From an uncultured Lachnospiraceae bacterium (GTDB lineage Bacteria; Bacillota; Clostridia; Lachnospirales; Lachnospiraceae), in the NCBI GenBank assembly GCA_947177165.1, contig CAMWTP010000003.1:84590-148589 (forward strand): a DNA stretch of 64,000 bases, given 5' to 3'. Shown here piece after piece: positions 43,226 through 52,226 of the stretch. The translations under genes and the position numbers were made by a program. The notes under the pieces are model-generated. The model was not told the DNA's origin. It ran no database searches and saw nothing but the letters and a program-made list of their open reading frames with translations. Each line of letters opens with the position of its first letter. The stretch's first letter is position 1.

Positions 43226-44451
43226 TTGAAACTGCTCCTATATTTCTTCAAGGCTTTTTTATACAATATTCTATACTTATCATTCATGCTGTCAGCTGAG
43301 AATAAATCTACGCACCTTTTATGAGCCTTTTCTGAAATGTCACTTAAACTCTCCTGATCTGATAATGCCATTCTAATCTTCTTTGCTAATTCCCTCGACA
43401 AGATTTCTTCTACCAAAAATCCCGATTCATCATCCAGCTGTTCAGCAATACCCCCAACCTTAAATGCAATAACCGGTGTCCCCGATGCCATAGCTTCTAA
43501 AGTTGTACATGGAAAATTATCTTCTATACTTGGGAGAATGAATAAATCTGCTGCTGCATATATTTCATTTAAAACCTTCTGATCCGGGATATACCCCAAG
43601 CAATGTACAGGTATTCCGTTTCCCGAAATTTTATACTTTATATCCCCTATAATCAAAATCTCTAACTCTTTCATATCATTAAGCATCTTAACTGCTTCCA
43701 GTAAGTAAGTCATGCCTTTCTTTTTGTTATTTACTGATGCCGCAATAAATAGCAGGTACTTTTTATTCTCGCTTAAATGATGCTTCTTTCGCGCTGTTTT
43801 TTTATCAATTTTCCGAAAAGATTCCAGATCAACCCCATTGGGTATCCAGAGCAGGTTCTTTTCCCCTATCCCACTTTCCTTTATCATATTATAAAGCCAT
43901 TTTGACGGACATACTCGATATAAATGATTTTCTTGAAATAACGCTTTCTTCTGTAAATAACGCCTCTCTGGCAAATCCTCGCTCAAAGCCGAATATGCTG
44001 ATAAATTCTTACATTTTCTGCACCCTTCCTTCCATTTGACACATTTCGCTGAATACGTACAATTTCCAGTCATGGACCACATATCATGGAGGGTCCACAC
44101 AACAGGGCCGAACTTTAAAAGTAATTTTATTCCTTTACAGCTAATTAAATAATCATGTGTATTATGTAAATGTACAACATCTATTCGTTTAACCAATATT
44201 ATTCGAATAATGGATGCCAATACCAATATTCTCACCATTTTTTTTAATAAATCATACCTGATCAGATATTCTTCCATTTCTTTAAAAACGTGTGGTGAAA
44301 ATAAGCTATACGAATTTTTATCACTATCCTTGTTTCCTACTAATACAAAACGATAATGAACATCTCCTTGCGTTAATTGATGATACAATAAATTACATAT
44401 CTTCTCTGCTCCGCCAAATTTATCGTATAGATTTAAATATAATATATTCAC
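43222..44451 (-). CDS. GT4 family glycosyltransferase (WcaC-like)
   Basis: Glycosyltransferase of 409 residues, GT-B fold. N-terminal NILYLNLYDKFGGAEKICNLLYHQL and VVHLHNTHDYLIS, then VVWTLHDMWSMTGNCTYSAKCVKWKEGC with the cysteine pattern seen in WcaC-like colanic-acid transferases. C-terminal LFIAASVNNKKKGMTYLLEAV, VHCLGYIPDQKVLNEIYAAADLFILPSIEDNFPCTTLEAMASGTPVIAF; EDNFPCTTLE is the EX7E motif. The start is GTG with GAGGG 8 nt upstream. It lies 3 bp after the FkbM gene and overlaps the next glycosyltransferase gene. Confidence 0.88.
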   Translation of the reverse strand: MNILYLNLYDKFGGAEKICNLLYHQLTQGDVHYRFVLVGNKDSDKNSYSLFSPHVFKEMEEYLIRYDLLKKMVRILVLASIIRIILVKRIDVVHLHNTHDYLISCKGIKLLLKFGPVVWTLHDMWSMTGNCTYSAKCVKWKEGCRKCKNLSAYSALSEDLPERRYLQKKALFQENHLYRVCPSKWLYNMIKESGIGEKNLLWIPNGVDLESFRKIDKKTARKKHHLSENKKYLLFIAASVNNKKKGMTYLLEAVKMLNDMKELEILIIGDIKYKISGNGIPVHCLGYIPDQKVLNEIYAAADLFILPSIEDNFPCTTLEAMASGTPVIAFKVGGIAEQLDDESGFLVEEILSRELAKKIRMALSDQESLSDISEKAHKRCVDLFSADSMNDKYRILYKKALKKYRSSFK

Positions 44452-44454
44452 TAC

Positions 44455-45129
44455 TTAATCCCTCTTTAACAGCGTTATCTCTTCATAAGATTCCGACACT
44501 GCGACTATATAGTAATTTGCCTTATTTAATAATCTGATCATTTTAAACAAATATAAATACTTATGTTTTTCCCAAAATCTATAATGTATTTCAACACACA
44601 GCTGCCTAAATTTTAGTCCACTTTTTAGGATATCTGGTATAACTTCCAATTCAGAACCTTCAATATCTAATTTGAGAATATCTATTTCGTCTATACTGAT
44701 TTCTTGCATAATCGTCGCCATGGTCTTAAATGGAATCTGAATCTTTCTACCCGTATTGGCATTCTTAATAAGAGACCCTGAAATATCTCTCGGGTTTCTG
44801 GGCAAATAAAAGTCTTTTATTCCATCCTCATCTGAAATTCCATATTCATAAAAGCTAAAATTATTTATATCCGCACAACATTGCTTTACCCAATTACAGG
44901 ATTTTGGTGTTGGATCAAATCCATAAACCTTCATACCCCATTTATTTATCAAATATTTGTCGAATGTAATATCTGCCCCTATTCCAAATGAAAACGCCTT
45001 TCCGTTATACATTGATTTAAGAGGCACAATATAAAACCCTCCATAAGACGACCCTGCCCAGACAACACGCGGCACTCTGAATTGAACTCTCAAAATAAAT
45101 TTCACAATAAAATTCACTTTTTTCTTCAT
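44455..45129 (-). CDS. FkbM-family methyltransferase
   Basis: SAM-dependent methyltransferase of 224 residues. A basic N-terminus (MKKKVNFIVKFILRVQFRV) may sit on the membrane. It is followed by AFSFGIGADITFDKYLINKWGMKVYGFDPTP (SAM-binding region with acidic D after strand 2), NNFSFYEYGISDEDGIKDFYLPRN and IDEIDILKLDIEGSELEVIPDIL, the FkbM hallmark KxDIEGxE. It most likely O-methylates a sugar of the glycan. The ATG at 45129 is preferred, with AGGTAGGA upstream and 5 bp after the preceding stop. Confidence 0.85.
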   Translation of the reverse strand: MKKKVNFIVKFILRVQFRVPRVVWAGSSYGGFYIVPLKSMYNGKAFSFGIGADITFDKYLINKWGMKVYGFDPTPKSCNWVKQCCADINNFSFYEYGISDEDGIKDFYLPRNPRDISGSLIKNANTGRKIQIPFKTMATIMQEISIDEIDILKLDIEGSELEVIPDILKSGLKFRQLCVEIHYRFWEKHKYLYLFKMIRLLNKANYYIVAVSESYEEITLLKRD

Positions 45130-45134
45130 AAGTC

Positions 45135-45887
45135 CTACCTTAACTTGCAAAAGCATATCCACGTATAATCTTTCGCTTCTGCATACAATATTTTTTGCAT
45201 CTCTGTATCGACCTTATCCAAAACAGGGTTTCGGGTCGGGTAATGTAAATCGTCCCACACATCTCCCCACCTGACATAATCGGTTTTATAAATAGGCGGA
45301 AACTCAAAATATGTTTCCACATTCTCTTTAAAATACATAGAATGTGCATAATTGGGTGGAATAATTATTTTATCTTTTTCATCAAACCCAACTCCAAGCA
45401 GGACTTTTTTTAAAGAATAGCAATCTCCCTTTGTTTCAGGATAATTGTCTTCAAATAACGCCTGCTTAAATCCCATAAATTTCATCTGCATCAGTCGACT
45501 ATATGCATTTTGATGATCATCAAAAAATATTACTGTATTTTGTTTGTCTTTAATAAATGACCAATCAATACAGGAAAAATCTACCGAAAAATATTTCACT
45601 CGTTCTGATATGTATTTTCTGTTACCCAAGTCAATGTCTATTGAAAAAATCTGTGCCTTAGGACATGCCTCCTCAAACAGCCATGTACCTTGCCCTTTCC
45701 AGATGCCGCTTTCAATAATATACTCAGGGTTTAGAGTTTTCATAGCATACCAGGACCAGAATAAATGTGTACTTGACATTCCTCCTCTGTTGTCAGGAAT
45801 CGGCCTCTTATCATATACTTCTTTAAATTTTTCAATTTCATTTTCTATGTTTTCTAGTGTCCAGACATTGTCTCCATATACTAACAT
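45135..45887 (-). CDS. Putative class I SAM-dependent methyltransferase
   Basis: Protein of 250 residues. The central part has the beginning of a class I methyltransferase fold: PEYIIESGIWKGQGTWLFEEACPKAQIFSIDIDLGNRKYISERV (glycine loop, then an acidic D-x-D at the end of strand 2) and NTVIFFDDHQNAYSRLMQMKFMGFKQALFEDNYPETKGD. The DDHxN and EDNYPxTKGD parts resemble metal-using methyltransferases and hydroxylases of the cephalosporin-hydroxylase type. The substrate is probably a sugar or lipid-linked intermediate. The ATG at 45887 has GGAGG 8 nt upstream; GTG at 45902 overlaps that site. Confidence 0.65.
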   Translation of the reverse strand: MLVYGDNVWTLENIENEIEKFKEVYDKRPIPDNRGGMSSTHLFWSWYAMKTLNPEYIIESGIWKGQGTWLFEEACPKAQIFSIDIDLGNRKYISERVKYFSVDFSCIDWSFIKDKQNTVIFFDDHQNAYSRLMQMKFMGFKQALFEDNYPETKGDCYSLKKVLLGVGFDEKDKIIIPPNYAHSMYFKENVETYFEFPPIYKTDYVRWGDVWDDLHYPTRNPVLDKVDTEMQKILYAEAKDYTWICFCKLR

Positions 45888-45888
45888 A

Positions 45889-46398
45889 TCATTTACCTCC
45901 ACTGCCTTGTTTTTGTTCTATCGCCAATTCTAAAATGTCTCTTAATAAAATTATTTTACAATTTGCCTGTTTAATATGGTTCTTCACTTCATTCAAATTC
46001 ACACTGGTAACGATTACCATATCCAATTCCGGCAGCTTGTCATCTAATGTATAAACCGGATAATCACATTTTAAATTATGTGCATTTCTATCAATAATGC
46101 AGGTTATCTTAATTTGAGCCTCTTTCATATCATTTGCTAACTGCTTTCCCACAATCCCATAACCATATATTCCTACATTCTCTGCTTCTGTATTATTGAA
46201 AATAGATAAAATATTTATGCCCTTTTTCTCAGCAACAAGCCACTTATATAGTACATCCGCCCTATAATTAGATGCTACTTGCAGCTCATTTTTCTTGCTG
46301 AGCATTTGCCTCGCCTTTTTCTTTGTCTTTCTATTGCCCAAATATCTCCCCAGGAGTACACATGCGATACAACTGACTATCCATAAAAAAGAAATCAT
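45889..46398 (-). CDS. Membrane-anchored Rossmann-module protein (copy 3, divergent)
   Basis: Protein of 169 residues. One N-terminal membrane helix (MISFLWIVSCIACVLLGRYLG) is followed by a basic stretch (NRKTKKKARQM), a linker, and the Rossmann-like module (about 72-155): NVGIYGYGIVGKQLANDMKE, ITCIIDRNAHNLKCDYPVY, LDMVIVTSVNLNEVKNHI. The layout is the same as 35502-35978 and 38766-39242 but the sequence is far less similar. Its stop is directly followed by the next gene. The fold has a possible nucleotide site (GYGIVG) but no catalytic residues I can name. Confidence 0.68.
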   Translation of the reverse strand: MISFLWIVSCIACVLLGRYLGNRKTKKKARQMLSKKNELQVASNYRADVLYKWLVAEKKGINILSIFNNTEAENVGIYGYGIVGKQLANDMKEAQIKITCIIDRNAHNLKCDYPVYTLDDKLPELDMVIVTSVNLNEVKNHIKQANCKIILLRDILELAIEQKQGSGGK

Positions 46399-46411
46399 AC
46401 CTTGCCACCTG

Positions 46412-47461
46412 CTATACTATACTAATCAATTCTTTTTTTACTTTATCCTTTGCATTATCACGCATTACTATATTATATAATTTTTCTCCTTTTTCCCGGC
46501 AGTGTTCTTTCCCGTCCTGATATGCATTCTCCATTTTTTTGTGTAATTCACGGATATGGTTCTCCTCGTCTCCATAAGTATATTTATAAATTAAAGAATC
46601 ATCATAATCATTCGCCATATAAATATCTGGTACAATAACCGTCCTTTTATAAGAAAAAGCCATCATCATAGTTCCTGAATTCATTACACTTTTATAGCTA
46701 TACGGCAGAACCAGTATATCTGCCCGTTCCAAATAAGCAGCCATCTCCAGCGAATTTATATAATGAGAAGTAAGCGTAATCCTGTCATTATCCTTCGATA
46801 TTTCTTTCAAGGAGTTAAAATATTCCTCTGATGGAGAATGTCCCACAATAACCAACTCACATTCATATGATTGATCTAGTCTGTTAAAAGCATTAATAAG
46901 AATTTCAATATTTTTGTATGGTCTGATCTGACTATAGAATGCAAAAACAAAACGGTCTTTGTGTTTCGGCATCCCATCCGTCTGCGCATATCCAAAGTAA
47001 TCGCCCGCAAATTCAGGATGTCTCAAAAATCTGACTTTATCTAACTTAAAATTGGACTCAAATTGTTTTAAACTCTCAACGCTCTGACGAGAATGGATAA
47101 CGATAACATCACTTATTTTGATAAGAAATTTTGTATTCCTTATTACCATATCCGTTTTATCAGAATCATGCGGAATTTTATTGTGATAAACCCACACAAT
47201 CTTTACTCCGAAATATTTTGCCTTTTTAATTAATATGATATCTTTATCCTTAATCATATTTTCAGGCCAATTTAAGTATATACTTCTTATCTCCCATAAA
47301 TCATAAAATCCATCTGACAAATCAAAATAATCAATTACATTATATTTGCTTTCAATAAATCCCTGCATAGTATAAATATATGAAGTCTGGCATAAAGAAT
47401 AAGGATAAAATGCCACAATATTTCTTTCTTGTCTTCTCATCTTATAAATGCTATCCCCCAA
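46412..47461 (-). CDS. Glycosyltransferase, GT-B fold (GT4-like)
   Basis: Glycosyltransferase of 349 residues. N-terminal NIVAFYPYSLCQTSYIYTMQGFIE and YFGVKIVWVYHNKIPHDSD belong to an acceptor domain. C-terminal FAFYSQIRPYKNIEILINAFNRL, ELVIVGHSPSEEYFNSL, RITLTSHYINSLEMAAYLERADILVLPYSYKSVMNSGTMMMAFSYKRTVIVPD is the donor domain; SxxNSGTMMMA replaces the usual EX7E, as in some beta-mannosyl and glucuronosyl transferases. The start may be TTG 47461 (AGGGGA 9 nt upstream) or ATG 47440. Confidence 0.8.
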   Translation of the reverse strand: MGDSIYKMRRQERNIVAFYPYSLCQTSYIYTMQGFIESKYNVIDYFDLSDGFYDLWEIRSIYLNWPENMIKDKDIILIKKAKYFGVKIVWVYHNKIPHDSDKTDMVIRNTKFLIKISDVIVIHSRQSVESLKQFESNFKLDKVRFLRHPEFAGDYFGYAQTDGMPKHKDRFVFAFYSQIRPYKNIEILINAFNRLDQSYECELVIVGHSPSEEYFNSLKEISKDNDRITLTSHYINSLEMAAYLERADILVLPYSYKSVMNSGTMMMAFSYKRTVIVPDIYMANDYDDSLIYKYTYGDEENHIRELHKKMENAYQDGKEHCREKGEKLYNIVMRDNAKDKVKKELISIV

Positions 47462-47494
47462 TTATTTCATTCCCCTTGCAGCGACTATCCGCCC

Positions 47495-48373
47495 TTAAAT
47501 CCTGTGATCGTTCTTCCCCATCTTTCCCATATAATAATCCAGAATCCCATAACATGTTGCTTTTATCATTTTCTTATTATATTCAGTTGGACACACAATC
47601 TTTTTTTTAATTATTTTACACAAAACAACTTTCGTGCTTACTTTTATATATTCTCTATATTTATTTACAAAATAAAGCCTGTTTCTAATCAGATAATATT
47701 CCTTCAAAGGAGTTCTGTTTCCTCCCATACTCCCGCCAACCTTATGCCACACTTTAACGCTGGGAATGTACAACATACGGACACCTTCTAAATACCACCT
47801 CATACATAAATCTGTATCCTCATAGTAAAGATAATACTTTGTATTGAATAATCCATATTTCCTAATAATATCCCTATGTATCATCATGCAGCAGCCGCTA
47901 ATAAATGTTACCGCTTTTTCCTTTATACACCCCTTAATACTTAAATGCCTTGCATTTCCAATATCGAACTGTAGTTCCCCACCGGCATACCAATCTGTTT
48001 CTCCATGCCTGCCCATACAAATTCGTGCGGTGGTAACAGTATTGGCATCGGCCTTTTCCAAAAGCCGTTCGATCAAAAAAGAATCCGACACTGTATCCAC
48101 ATTAAGCAGTAAAATGTATTCCACTCCCATATTTAACATCTGCTTAACAGCCAGATTATTGGCTTTTGCAAAGCCATAATTATGCTGACTCTCAACCAAA
48201 TGAACCTGAGGATATAGCCGTTTCACAATTTCTACAGAAGCATCGCTTGAATGATTATCCCAAAATAAAATCTCAATATTTGTATAAGTTTGCGCCTGTA
48301 TGCTGTTCATACAGTCTGCAATATACTTCTCCCCATTATAGTTTACCAGCACAATACCTACTTTATTATCCAT
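47495..48373 (-). CDS. GT2 family glycosyltransferase (rhamnosyltransferase-like)
   Basis: Glycosyltransferase of 292 residues, GT-A fold. VGIVLVNYNGEKYIADCMNSIQAQTYTNIEILFWDNHSSD is the start of the donor site. LLLNVDTVSD occupies the DXD-like position (NxD). FISGCCMMIHRDIIRKYGLFNTKYYLYYEDTDLCMRW carries the ED motif of WbbL-like rhamnosyltransferases. The C-terminal 50 residues are basic and may lie on the membrane. GGAG stands 5 nt before the ATG. Confidence 0.87.
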   Translation of the reverse strand: MDNKVGIVLVNYNGEKYIADCMNSIQAQTYTNIEILFWDNHSSDASVEIVKRLYPQVHLVESQHNYGFAKANNLAVKQMLNMGVEYILLLNVDTVSDSFLIERLLEKADANTVTTARICMGRHGETDWYAGGELQFDIGNARHLSIKGCIKEKAVTFISGCCMMIHRDIIRKYGLFNTKYYLYYEDTDLCMRWYLEGVRMLYIPSVKVWHKVGGSMGGNRTPLKEYYLIRNRLYFVNKYREYIKVSTKVVLCKIIKKKIVCPTEYNKKMIKATCYGILDYYMGKMGKNDHRI

Positions 48374-48388
48374 CGGTACTCCAATCTG

Positions 48389-49552
48389 CTATGTACGCCT
48401 TTTACTCTTTCTATCCCTATTCTTTTCAAACATCCCTGAACTTCCCGCCTTATGACCTGTTGCACTTTTTAAAGCCTTTAAATATGCATACCCGTATTTT
48501 TTATCTGGCTCAATGTAGGCACCCTCGGACCATTCATTCCACGCATTTAAAAATACAAATTGCTTTTTATTTTTTTCAGACAGCCTTAACATGTTGACAA
48601 GATGCCTATAAAACTTTTTCGGATCACTTCCACCTACTATAATTCCTGCCTCATCTTTTCTGGACGTATTATCCCACCCCACAAAAACGCCTGAAAATGT
48701 TTTAGCTCCGCTCCGTTTTGCTTTCTTTTCTATTGCCCTGCATAAATATGAATATGTATAAACGTTTCTTGTCCAAATCCAATTTAAGAAATCACACTCT
48801 TCCTTCCTAACTGCATTTACATGTCCCTGTTTCCATTGATCCAAATATTTTCTATATGAATTGTCCCCCTTTATAAGACTTAACGGTTCAAACTCCAAAT
48901 AAGCATCGTACAGATTCCTTCTGTTATCTTTACCATAGCCAGTATTCATTGCAATTAAATATATTCCTTTAAATCCATTTGCTTTTGCCAGCTTATTCCA
49001 TACTGCAAACATCTGGTTTCTTAACCTTATATCTTGGGGCACATAAATAATATATACTGGCTTATTATCTATCCTTATATATCGTTCATCTTTAAAAAAA
49101 TCCAACAGATAATAAAACTGATTTTCCCAATCCTTTTTTTCTCCATATTCTTGTTGAAGCAAAACGGTCTTGTTTGTAGTTGCCCTATACCATGTCCGTT
49201 CCCATGATTGGTTTGCCCATATTAAACAATATGGAAATTTTTCCTTGGAATTATCCCTGTAATTTTCAATTGGCTTTTCTAACAATTTTTTCCCCAAAAA
49301 ATAATAATGATAAAAACAAAAACCACTAATTCCCGCCTTTTTAGCTAAACGTGTATGTCTCTCCAGAACTTTTAAATCAGTCAAGTCATAATAATCATCA
49401 TACAAGGGTTCTCTCGGCTGATAATGTCCTGGATAAAAGGGAACTCCTCTTTTTACATTCGTCCACTCCGTAAAACCTTTTCCCCACCATTTATCATTTT
49501 CTGGAATTGTATGAAACTGCGGCAGGTAAATTGCCAAAATTTTAGTTTTCAT
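48389..49552 (-). CDS. WbsX-like (GH99-like) glycan enzyme
   Basis: Protein of 387 residues of the WbsX family (glycosyltransferase WbsX / glycoside hydrolase 99-like). Hallmarks: AIYLPQFHTIPENDKWWGKGFTEWTNV at the N-terminus, HYQPREPLYDDYYDL, GISGFCFYHYYFLGKKLLEKP, FPYCLIWANQSWERTW and the C-terminal FLNAWNEWSEGAYIEPDKKYGYAYL. The acidic residues of NAWNEWSEG fit a TIM-barrel catalytic site. Such genes are common in O-antigen and capsule loci; whether they transfer or cleave sugars is unsettled. It overlaps the preceding gene by 11 bp and has AAGGGG before the ATG. Confidence 0.88.
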   Translation of the reverse strand: MKTKILAIYLPQFHTIPENDKWWGKGFTEWTNVKRGVPFYPGHYQPREPLYDDYYDLTDLKVLERHTRLAKKAGISGFCFYHYYFLGKKLLEKPIENYRDNSKEKFPYCLIWANQSWERTWYRATTNKTVLLQQEYGEKKDWENQFYYLLDFFKDERYIRIDNKPVYIIYVPQDIRLRNQMFAVWNKLAKANGFKGIYLIAMNTGYGKDNRRNLYDAYLEFEPLSLIKGDNSYRKYLDQWKQGHVNAVRKEECDFLNWIWTRNVYTYSYLCRAIEKKAKRSGAKTFSGVFVGWDNTSRKDEAGIIVGGSDPKKFYRHLVNMLRLSEKNKKQFVFLNAWNEWSEGAYIEPDKKYGYAYLKALKSATGHKAGSSGMFEKNRDRKSKRRT

Positions 49553-50675
49553 TTTTCCCCTTTTCTGCTCTGATGAGTCCTCGTCTCAGAGTAGGCAAAC
49601 TATAAAAATAATTATTATCATAAGGAAACCACATATACCCTTTTGATGTTTCCGTCTTTAATCCCATATCCTTAAGAAAATTCTTAATAACCATATAGTC
49701 AAACTCATGATGATATGTGCAAATCACACACCTCAGCTTATCATTTCGCGAAATCGTTTTGACGGCCCCTTGTAATGCATAGTACTCTTCTCCTTCTATG
49801 TCCATTTTTATAAAATCTAATTTTTCATTAACAATATTATCAACAGTCGTCGTTTCTTCCGAAACAAAATCAGATAAATATTTATTAATAATAACTACCT
49901 TATCCTGATAGGCCTCAAATGTATATTGCAACGCCTCTACCCATTCTTTGTCTGGTTCGATCAAATAAATCTTTTTAACCTTGTCTATAATCGATAGTGA
50001 AAAATTTCCTTCTGCCGCTCCAGCATCAAGCACAACAGAATTTTGATCGACACAAAATGTCCCTGCCAAATAACAATGCGGCGACAACTTGTCCTGTTCC
50101 ATCATAATCTGCTTTAAATATTCTTGTATCTTAGCCTTGCTTTTATATTTCCTACTGAGATACATTCTTTTATCAGCAAAAAGTGTATAAAACAATTGTT
50201 TTTGATGATCATACTCGATCTCAATGTCAATATCGCGGTATTTTTCAACAAATGGATAATTAAATACTTCAAGGCTACCATTGCAAATATAATTTAATGT
50301 TTCCTTTATTTCTTCGTCTTCACTGCCCTGGTACCTTGGGATCAACCGATATTTAATAAAAAAATGAAAACTATCGCATCTGACTACGCTTTCAGAATAT
50401 TGATCTTCGATCTGCCCTGAAATCTCCTTCCAAAAATTACTTAATATTATGATATGACAATCCCTGTCATTCTCTAACACATCTGGCGAATATATTTTAT
50501 ACCCACAAAATATATCTCCTTGTTTTTTTTCATCGTTGTCTATAAAACCGCTTATGTGTAATTTAAATATATCATTTTTAAACTGTTCTACTATCCATGC
50601 CGCAACTTTGCCTGTACCCCACAAATATACTTTAGCCGGCTTGTGTAATAAATCCATTCTGTTTATAAGTAGCAT
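49542..50675 (-). CDS. Rossmann-module / FkbM-family methyltransferase
   Basis: Protein of 377 residues. Residues 10-110 are the recurrent Rossmann-like module (KVYLWGTGKVAAWIVEQFKND, ISGFIDNDEKKQGDIFCGYKI, CHIIILSNFW). After a linker, an FkbM methyltransferase occupies about 205-370: SVVLDAGAAEGNFSLSIIDKVKKIYLIEPDKEW, KYLSDFVSEETTTVDNIV and LDFIKMDIEGEEYYALQGAV. The ATG at 50675 is chosen since GGGGGAG lies 6 nt upstream; the longer frame begins before that site. Same architecture as 33322-34245 but little sequence identity, so the fusion arose more than once or diverged long ago. Confidence 0.85.
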   Translation of the reverse strand: MLLINRMDLLHKPAKVYLWGTGKVAAWIVEQFKNDIFKLHISGFIDNDEKKQGDIFCGYKIYSPDVLENDRDCHIIILSNFWKEISGQIEDQYSESVVRCDSFHFFIKYRLIPRYQGSEDEEIKETLNYICNGSLEVFNYPFVEKYRDIDIEIEYDHQKQLFYTLFADKRMYLSRKYKSKAKIQEYLKQIMMEQDKLSPHCYLAGTFCVDQNSVVLDAGAAEGNFSLSIIDKVKKIYLIEPDKEWVEALQYTFEAYQDKVVIINKYLSDFVSEETTTVDNIVNEKLDFIKMDIEGEEYYALQGAVKTISRNDKLRCVICTYHHEFDYMVIKNFLKDMGLKTETSKGYMWFPYDNNYFYSLPTLRRGLIRAEKGKNEN

Positions 50676-50745
50676 AGAGTTCTCCCCCACTGTCAACAAC
50701 TGCTTTTCCGAATCCTACTGCGAACCTGTACTATAACACCTTTTC

Positions 50746-51972
50746 TCAGTTCCTCAAATACGACGGATTATTTCCCAACCAGTAATCCATTCCAAGTTTC
50801 CTGCACTTTTGACATGAATGGCATTGCAACATCTCTTCTCTTTTGGCTTTCATATCTTCAAATGATGATATTTGAAATACACTTCCCCAGCTGTAATCAA
50901 TAAGCTCTGAATCCGCAGCACAGCATAATACAAGATCTCCCTTACAGTCTATCGAAATAATGTTTTCCAAAAAACATTTGTACTCCTTTGGTCTCTTTTT
51001 TAAAAGATCGTCTACATGGGCAAGATGCAATTCTTTCTTTGCCTCATTAAGTGCAATATCATCCATTCGGCCCTCCAGAAAATCTTCCATCATGCTGTTC
51101 CCGTTAAAATAAGGATAATAGGGATCAAAACTTAACCCAAGATCTTCTGAAAAATTACGTGCATCAGCAATTTCAGCGTGATTAAACTGATAAACATGAA
51201 AAGATATACTTCCATTACCAACAAACCCATGCTCCTTTAAATTATCATTTATTTTGACAATGTTTTCTCTAATCTTATTAAATTGAAAACCATGTATTCT
51301 TGCATAGGATTCTTCCGAAAAACCGGGCATTGAAAAAACAAAGGAACAACAATTTTTATATGCGTCTTTTCTTTGCACCAGCTGCAGAGTAGATGCGTTC
51401 GTGCTCACTGAAAACTTTTGTTCCTGCTCAGCTAAAAACTCCACAATCTGAACATAGTCTTTATTTAACAGCGGTTCCCCCCAGCTATACAACATAATTT
51501 CCGTACTTTTTCCTATAATACCATTTTTATATAAATGGCTATATATCTCACAAAACTCTGCAAATGACATATAGCTGCGATCTTGCAAAACCTGCATTAA
51601 ATTTTTACGCCCTGTAACACACCATTTGCATTTCGCGTTGCAAAAACCAGATATGTCAATTGATATTCTTGGCCAAAACAATTGATTCCTGATATCTTGA
51701 TAGACAAATATTGGAATTGAAACTAGCTTTTCAAGCTGTTTTTTGATTTCCATAATTTTAACACCAGATGCCGCAACGATAATCAAATCAATCTGTTTGT
51801 CTCGTTCCAGTGTATCGATGTCCCAAATGGGCTTTCCGCAGAACACTTTACCAATTTTATCGCTGTCATTGTCTCCAAAAGCTACAATATTATAAGGGTT
51901 TCTATACGAGCTTAATATGTCAAAGGCCTTCCTTCCCCACATTCCGGCTCCCCATATCAAAATATTTTTCAT
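50746..51972 (-). CDS. Rossmann-module / radical SAM-SPASM enzyme
   Basis: Protein of 408 residues. Residues 1-95 are the recurrent module (ILIWGAGMWGRKAFDILSS, IVAFGDNDSDKIGKVFCGKPI, IDLIIVAASG). Residues 100-340 are a radical SAM domain with the [4Fe-4S] motif CNAKCKWC (C111, C115, C118). The C-terminal part has cysteines typical of a SPASM domain for extra clusters (DLVLCCAADSE, then QCHSCQKCRKLG). Such enzymes do radical chemistry on sugars (epimerisation, deoxygenation, oxidation) or on peptides; in a glycan locus a sugar substrate is likelier. AGGAG lies upstream of the ATG. Confidence 0.87.
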   Translation of the reverse strand: MKNILIWGAGMWGRKAFDILSSYRNPYNIVAFGDNDSDKIGKVFCGKPIWDIDTLERDKQIDLIIVAASGVKIMEIKKQLEKLVSIPIFVYQDIRNQLFWPRISIDISGFCNAKCKWCVTGRKNLMQVLQDRSYMSFAEFCEIYSHLYKNGIIGKSTEIMLYSWGEPLLNKDYVQIVEFLAEQEQKFSVSTNASTLQLVQRKDAYKNCCSFVFSMPGFSEESYARIHGFQFNKIRENIVKINDNLKEHGFVGNGSISFHVYQFNHAEIADARNFSEDLGLSFDPYYPYFNGNSMMEDFLEGRMDDIALNEAKKELHLAHVDDLLKKRPKEYKCFLENIISIDCKGDLVLCCAADSELIDYSWGSVFQISSFEDMKAKREEMLQCHSCQKCRKLGMDYWLGNNPSYLRN

Positions 51973-52098
51973 CTCGATTCATTATCTCCTAACCTTTTCA
52001 AACTAAAGCCGGTAAATCTGTATAACGTAATTTCCGCATCAGGTAGATAATGGATTTGGAAATCAAGTGTTTACATAACCGGATAAAAAAATCATAAT

Positions 52099-52226
52099 TT
52101 ATGTATTGTCCTTTTCCCATATCCATCCCTCGCCAATTTTTTCTTCCATATAGGATTTTATATACTGACTTAATATATTAAAAGCATCCTGTCCTCTATT
52201 TCCAATTCTCCATAAAAGTATATATT
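52099..52226 (-). pseudogene. Possible gene remnant in spacer
   Basis: The 254-bp spacer 51973-52226 is not empty of coding character. A minus-strand frame overlapping the end of the GT11 gene reads KYILLWRIGNRGQDAFNILSQYIKSYM...WEKDNT and stops at 52099-52101. It has no start of its own. It may be the tail of a lost glycosyltransferase or methyltransferase gene. The source family cannot be identified. Confidence 0.3.
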